Shown here: piece after piece, positions 60,301 to 64,000 of the stretch
How the letters are laid out: the number at the start of each line of letters is the position of its first letter
How positions within the stretch are numbered: the stretch's first letter is position 1
Origin: Smittia aterrima
Lineage: Eukaryota; Arthropoda; Insecta; Diptera; Chironomidae
NCBI GenBank assembly: GCA_033063855.1
Contig: CP093829.1
Location: forward strand, 18,631,537 to 18,695,536
Length of the DNA: 64,000 nt
Reading direction: 5' to 3'
The notes under the pieces: model-generated
Told to the model about the DNA's origin: nothing
The model's database searches: none
What the model saw: the letters and a program-made list of their open reading frames with translations, nothing else
Program-made: the position numbers and the translations under genes

Positions 60301-61948
60301 AGCACGAAAATGAAATTTTTATCGAGACTCGTGTTACTGAACTTATTGTTGAATCCACGCGACTCTCAACAGGCTGTTAGTTGGTGCCAAAAAGTTTTTG
60401 TTTAGGAATTTTAATTTCATGGAATGTTTTTTCAAAATTTGCAGAAGGAATTGGGAGTCCAGAGAGCTTACGACTGCACAAAAGAAGGCGAATCTACTTA
60501 TGCAAAGGTTTCTAATCTTAGGCTTACATCAGCCAACAACACAAAATATTTAATCGGGAAAATGGAAGTAGAGACAACGTTTCCCATGAACATCGAGATT
60601 GAGCTCCAAATAAATCGTTGCGATTTCGACAGATCAGGATGTTCTCCTTTCAGTAAAATGGTTTTTTCAAACATTTGTGAAACTATAAATTCAAATTCGT
60701 CAATGGCTAACTGGGTTTGTGTAGGAATCAATCCAAGGCCTCACTGCCCAATGGCGACTGGAACGTACGAAATACGATTCGATTCAAAGTTCTCTTTTGG
60801 AATCATTCAGACAATCCCCGTGGAAGGTTATTTGTGGCAAATTCCCGTCACGTTTTATGAGAAGAAAGGAAACAAGCGGTTGCAGAAACTCGGTTGTCTG
60901 GCTTTCGAAGTGGCAGTTGTCAACAAAGCTCGTCGCCCCAAAAATAAGAACTAAACAAATATTTACCTTGTACAATCAGAGCTCCAAGCGCTGCACTTTC
61001 ATTTGGCGAACAATACAATCTTCCGTGTATCAAATCTCTTTTCAACTGCTGGAACAACATTGCCTTTCCGTTGAAGTTGAGTCTTGTTGGATCGGCGGGA
61101 TAGAAGTGGAATCGGAATGAGAGAACCAGAGGATCCACATCTAGATCGACGATAAAATCATTAGAATTGTCGAGAAATGTTTTACAACTTGAGAGAAGGA
61201 ATGGAACTAGCTTTCTTTACCTTTAACTTGCTTAATAATGATCTTCGATAAGTCAAGCCAATGCTGTGATATTCCGGTTTAAATGCAAGCGTTTAGTTTG
61301 GCAAAAAGTCACGAAGAAGCAGAAATGGTTTGGTTAGGAATGCGTTAAAAGCAAGCAGGATGATTTGTGATTAGCTCGCGATTGTTTCTTACCCGTTGCT
61401 TCAAATTATCCACAAACTTGATTCCGAAATAATCCTTCTCGGAGATGTCCAACGTCTCACAGATTAATTCCAATAAGAAAAGTCCTTTATGGTGTGGCTG
61501 AGTGGAAGAAAAGGACGAAGGACATTCAAATACAAAATAAACTTGAAAGTTTTAATCATAAACTTCGAAGTGAAAGTTATAAACTTCTCGAGAGCGATTA
61601 AATTCCCAGTCGATCGAAAGAAAATTGTTGAATGGCAGTGAAAAATGGTCGTCGAACGGAAATAGTCTCGCGACAAACTCGATTCTTGAAATCTCAAACT
61701 CTCAGATTTATTTTACAATTTGATCAAAAACTTCAAATTCAACAACACAAATTGATTTTTCTTCAGCTCAGCCTCAGCACTGAGATATTTTCAGGAAAAC
61801 TTTTCCAGGATTTTCACTCGCGAATCATTTTAAGGATACATAACAAATTAAATCACTCCACCTGAAACTCCAATTCCAGAAAGGAATCGTCCAGCAGACG
61901 GATCGAGCACTTATAGACAACATTGCCTTCACCTCGACTTTTAAACAT
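57308..61948 (-). CDS. FERM-domain protein of the FRMD3/FRMD5 type, 530 aa, 7 coding exons
   Basis: This is a membrane-anchored FERM protein linking the plasma membrane to the cortical cytoskeleton. Exons are 61862-61948, 61393-61497, 61221-61263, 60967-61140, 58148-58613, 57868-58079 and 57308-57813, total 1593 nt in frame. F1 holds YKCSIRLLDDSFLELEFQ, ICETLDISEKDYFGIKFVD and HWLDLSKIIIKQVK. F2 holds SFRFHFYPADPTRL, RDLIHGRLYC and LGDYE. F3 holds LETYGIDPHPVKDHRGTQL, WPEISKINFEGKMF and YVWRCAIEQMLFF. The FERM-adjacent stretch follows (FSHSKFRYTGRTEREIL). A transmembrane helix at about 470-494 and the tail FFAPIRNWPEMNSLRYQYYQ match the C-terminus of FRMD3/FRMD5, so it is type-specific and not band 4.1. 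Start ATG at 61948 opens directly into F1. Intron 4 (58614-60966, 2353 nt) contains DUF1091-like copy 4 on the other strand. Confidence 0.93.
60141..60148 (+). promoter_or_regulatory. TATA box of DUF1091-like copy 4
   Basis: TATAAAAG 169 bases upstream of the ATG, preceded by ttgctttttaattgaatcat and followed by gccgctgagtag, as in copies 1-3. Confidence 0.7.
60310..60954 (+). CDS. Secreted DUF1091/MD-2-like protein, copy 4, 191 aa, nested in FRMD intron 4
   Basis: Exon 1 is 60310-60375 (MKFLSRLVLLNLLLNPRDSQ then QA) and exon 2 is 60445-60954, joined GCT|GTTAGT to TTTGCAG|AAGGAA, the cleanest acceptor in the family. The six family cysteines are kept (YDC, NRC, RSGC, NICET, HCP, LGCLAF) and a seventh appears in NWVCVG. 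CPMATGTYEIRFDSKFSFG and IPVEGYLWQIPVTFYEKKG mark the DUF1091-like core. It is the most divergent copy, though its signal peptide is closest to copy 1, and sequence upstream (59930-59985) also matches copy 1. It lies antisense inside the FRMD gene, ending 12 bases before FRMD exon 4. No AATAAA follows closely, so its 3' UTR probably overlaps FRMD exons. Confidence 0.75.
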
Positions 61949-64000
61949 CGCTTTAAACTACTTAAATTTAATTTTTAAAAATCACTATAAACTTTTTCTT
62001 ATGAGATTCTGAGCTCTTTGTTGTTGTTTGCTGATTTGAGCGTCAGTGATGTGACGTAATATTTCCCAAGTTTCGATGAAAAAATATTAAAAATTTATCT
62101 TGAATCGAAATCGATTTAAATATTAAAACTTTTTTGTTTGAGTTAATAAAATTAATGTTTTATGTTTTCGAAATAAAAAATTTATGCTACAACATTAATA
62201 ATTTTTCCCTTCAATTTGATCTTAAGTTCAAAGCGTTGAACTGAACTGACGCTCCTATTTGCGCAATTTATGCTCTTGCACAACAGATGGTGCCAGCATC
62301 AGAATTCATGTTGCGTTGACATAAACCAACCCTCGAATTCTGAAGTCGTTTAGTTTTGTTTACTATGCGTTCATTTGAATAAATATTTAGAGCGGAAAGA
62401 ATCGTCAATGGCGTCACGCTTTGCATTCATGAATAAATGTTTGTGAATTTATTTTCCTAGAAATTTATTTTGTCATTTACGAACAAATGCAATCGGAAGG
62501 AATTCAAGTTGACTGAAACCACAGAATTATTCACTTAACTGTTTGTTTGGGATGAGAGCCGATGAGCTCACGCTTAACATAAATTAAAACTTCCACTTAA
62601 CATTAATTAAAGATTCCACGAGGGTGGCGAATTTCCTTTTTTTTTCGAGGGTTTCGTGTCAATAATCAACGTTTGTTATGACATCCACGCTTAACCTAGT
62701 GCCAGATATCTCAATATTTGTGAGTGTCTAAGCATTAATTTTTGCGTTGACACACTGACAAATATTTAATTGCGCTAAACGGTTTTTACTTTACTCTCAC
62801 AACCACAACTTGTTGCTTCGTAAAATTTTCCGGCTTTTCCTTATCACAATTCATTATCATCACTTTCCGCATGCTACAGACAACATCTCGAAAGCGTGGA
62901 GCGATCTCTCGCAGTTAAGATGATCACCGATTTATTTTTAACTTTCGGCTTTTTTTTTGCGATTCTCACACAGACTCGAGACGAGTCCGAGAAGAGGAAA
63001 ACTCATCTCTGAAATTAAAAGATTTCCCGACCTGAGAATTTAGTGTTGGAGTGACTGTTGGACGCGAAATATCTTTGCCGAAAAGTGCTGGGAGAGAAAA
63101 TTTCCTGTGGCGAATGGAAAACCAATGAAAATAGAAGTGAAATCATTTTCCCGAAAAGGAAAAGCGAGTGAAAAACTGAGAAACTAAAGAATTGCGAAGT
63201 TAGATAGAATCAAAATATTTGCGACGTTTAAGTGAAAAATTCAGAGTTGATTTGTGAAATTTTCATCTTTTGCTGCTACGAGCGACTAGAAAAAGTTTTG
63301 AAGGAGAAAAATTTCTATTTTTAAAATGAATCCATCAAGGTAAAAGTTCTTCTTTGCTCATCTATTTACCGTTAAGTCTTTTAATTTCCGCAAAATCTTT
63401 CTCCCAAAATGACAAATCTTCAACACGTGAAAACGGGAAAAATCGGAGTTTCGTAACTTGCTCGAGAGTTCGATGCGAAGTGCGACTTTTAAGGCTTAAA
63501 ATAGAATGGAGAAAATGAATTTCCCTTAAATGCGCTGATTTCACCCAGATCGGCATTCGAGTGAGAAAGTTTTCCGCTTTAATGCCAAGGTCTTCGTGTC
63601 TTGGCTTGCACTTCGCACAGTAAACATTTTGTTTGTTTTGTGCATTTCATTCTCGCTGACGAACCACTCCCAAAGGGACTCATCGTGTCGAAAATAGAAT
63701 GAAAACCTACATCGCACGCATCCAGTTCCACGCCCACGCGATCATCTGGCGATCATCTCACTCGCTCTTGCCCACCGCTTGCTGCTGCTTTTATAAATGT
63801 CCACGTCAAACCAGAAATTTAAAATTGTCCAATCGCGATAGCAATAAATATTCGTCACTTTGATCATGTCAAGAAGGAAAATCTTTGCAAGTGCTTCGCT
63901 GAAACTTTTATCTTCAACTCCCACTCGAGATCGATGCGAAAAGCTTTGCGAATAGTTTTTCAAACAAATCTCGCGAGAAAAATGAATTGCATTCGACGAT
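61949..64000. other. FRMD upstream region and right flank
   Basis: This begins with the FRMD 5' leader and promoter (minus strand). No further gene is supported; frames are under 75 codons and unrecognised. The sequence is AT-rich with scattered TTTAATTAA-type stretches. Confidence 0.45.

Noticed and set aside
60955..61140. Continuation of copy 4 or a separate plus-strand gene downstream of it
   Set aside because: The conserved sequence here is on the minus strand (FYPADPTRL, RDLIHGRLYC), which is FRMD exon 4.
57308..61948. Identification of the FERM gene as band 4.1/coracle or a FERM tyrosine phosphatase
   Set aside because: There is no spectrin-actin-binding or phosphatase domain, and the C-terminal transmembrane helix plus the RYQYYQPL-type tail match the FRMD3/FRMD5 group instead.
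1..64000. tRNA genes, CRISPR arrays or long terminal repeats
   Set aside because: I looked for tRNA B-box-like GGTTCGAANCC strings, regularly spaced repeats and paired long repeats, and found none convincing by eye. A tRNAscan and repeat search would be decisive.

Overview
This window looks like nuclear DNA from an insect, most probably a nematoceran fly such as a chironomid midge. The evidence is GT-AG introns that are mostly 51-67 nt long, intron-rich orthologues of conserved eukaryotic genes, a Lix1/lowfat gene with a very long first intron, and a cluster of small secreted DUF1091/MD-2-like proteins of a type common in Diptera. Nothing bacterial or viral was recognised, and I saw no tRNA, rRNA or CRISPR array.

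Layout. Bases 1-4001 hold no gene I can recognise. Bases 4002-21579 are a dense minus-strand block. In transcription order it holds the giant HECT ubiquitin ligase HUWE1 (21579 to 7508, 11 coding exons), a single-exon histone H3 variant that is a candidate centromeric H3 (6853 to 6386), and TRAPPC3/Bet3 (5922 to 4002). A complete NF-YA gene (5594 to 4742) lies in the first intron of TRAPPC3 on the same strand. Bases 21580-29128 are mostly non-coding and carry a possible leader of the next gene. The plus-strand gene lowfat/Lix1 (29129-44838) has a 14.4-kb first intron. After about 5.6 kb of gene-poor sequence comes a two-exon secreted leucine-rich-repeat protein (50429-51657).

Bases 53.2-61.0 kb carry four paralogous two-exon genes for small secreted six-cysteine proteins, plus a decayed promoter relic of a fifth. 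Three lie in tandem and the fourth sits on the opposite strand inside the largest intron of a minus-strand FERM-domain gene of the FRMD3/FRMD5 type (61948 to 57308). Bases 61949-64000 hold the FERM gene's upstream region and no other recognised gene.

The assembled exon sets of HUWE1 (4492 aa), FRMD (530 aa), lowfat (399 aa), NF-YA (263 aa) and TRAPPC3 (175 aa) all close in frame, which supports the splice junctions. The genes do not form one pathway. They cover ubiquitination, centromere/chromatin, vesicle tethering, CCAAT-box transcription, planar polarity/growth, cortical cytoskeleton and secreted binding proteins. The points of most interest are the two nested-gene arrangements, the H3 variant with its rearranged tail, and the young DUF1091-like family with decaying promoters and drifting splice sites.
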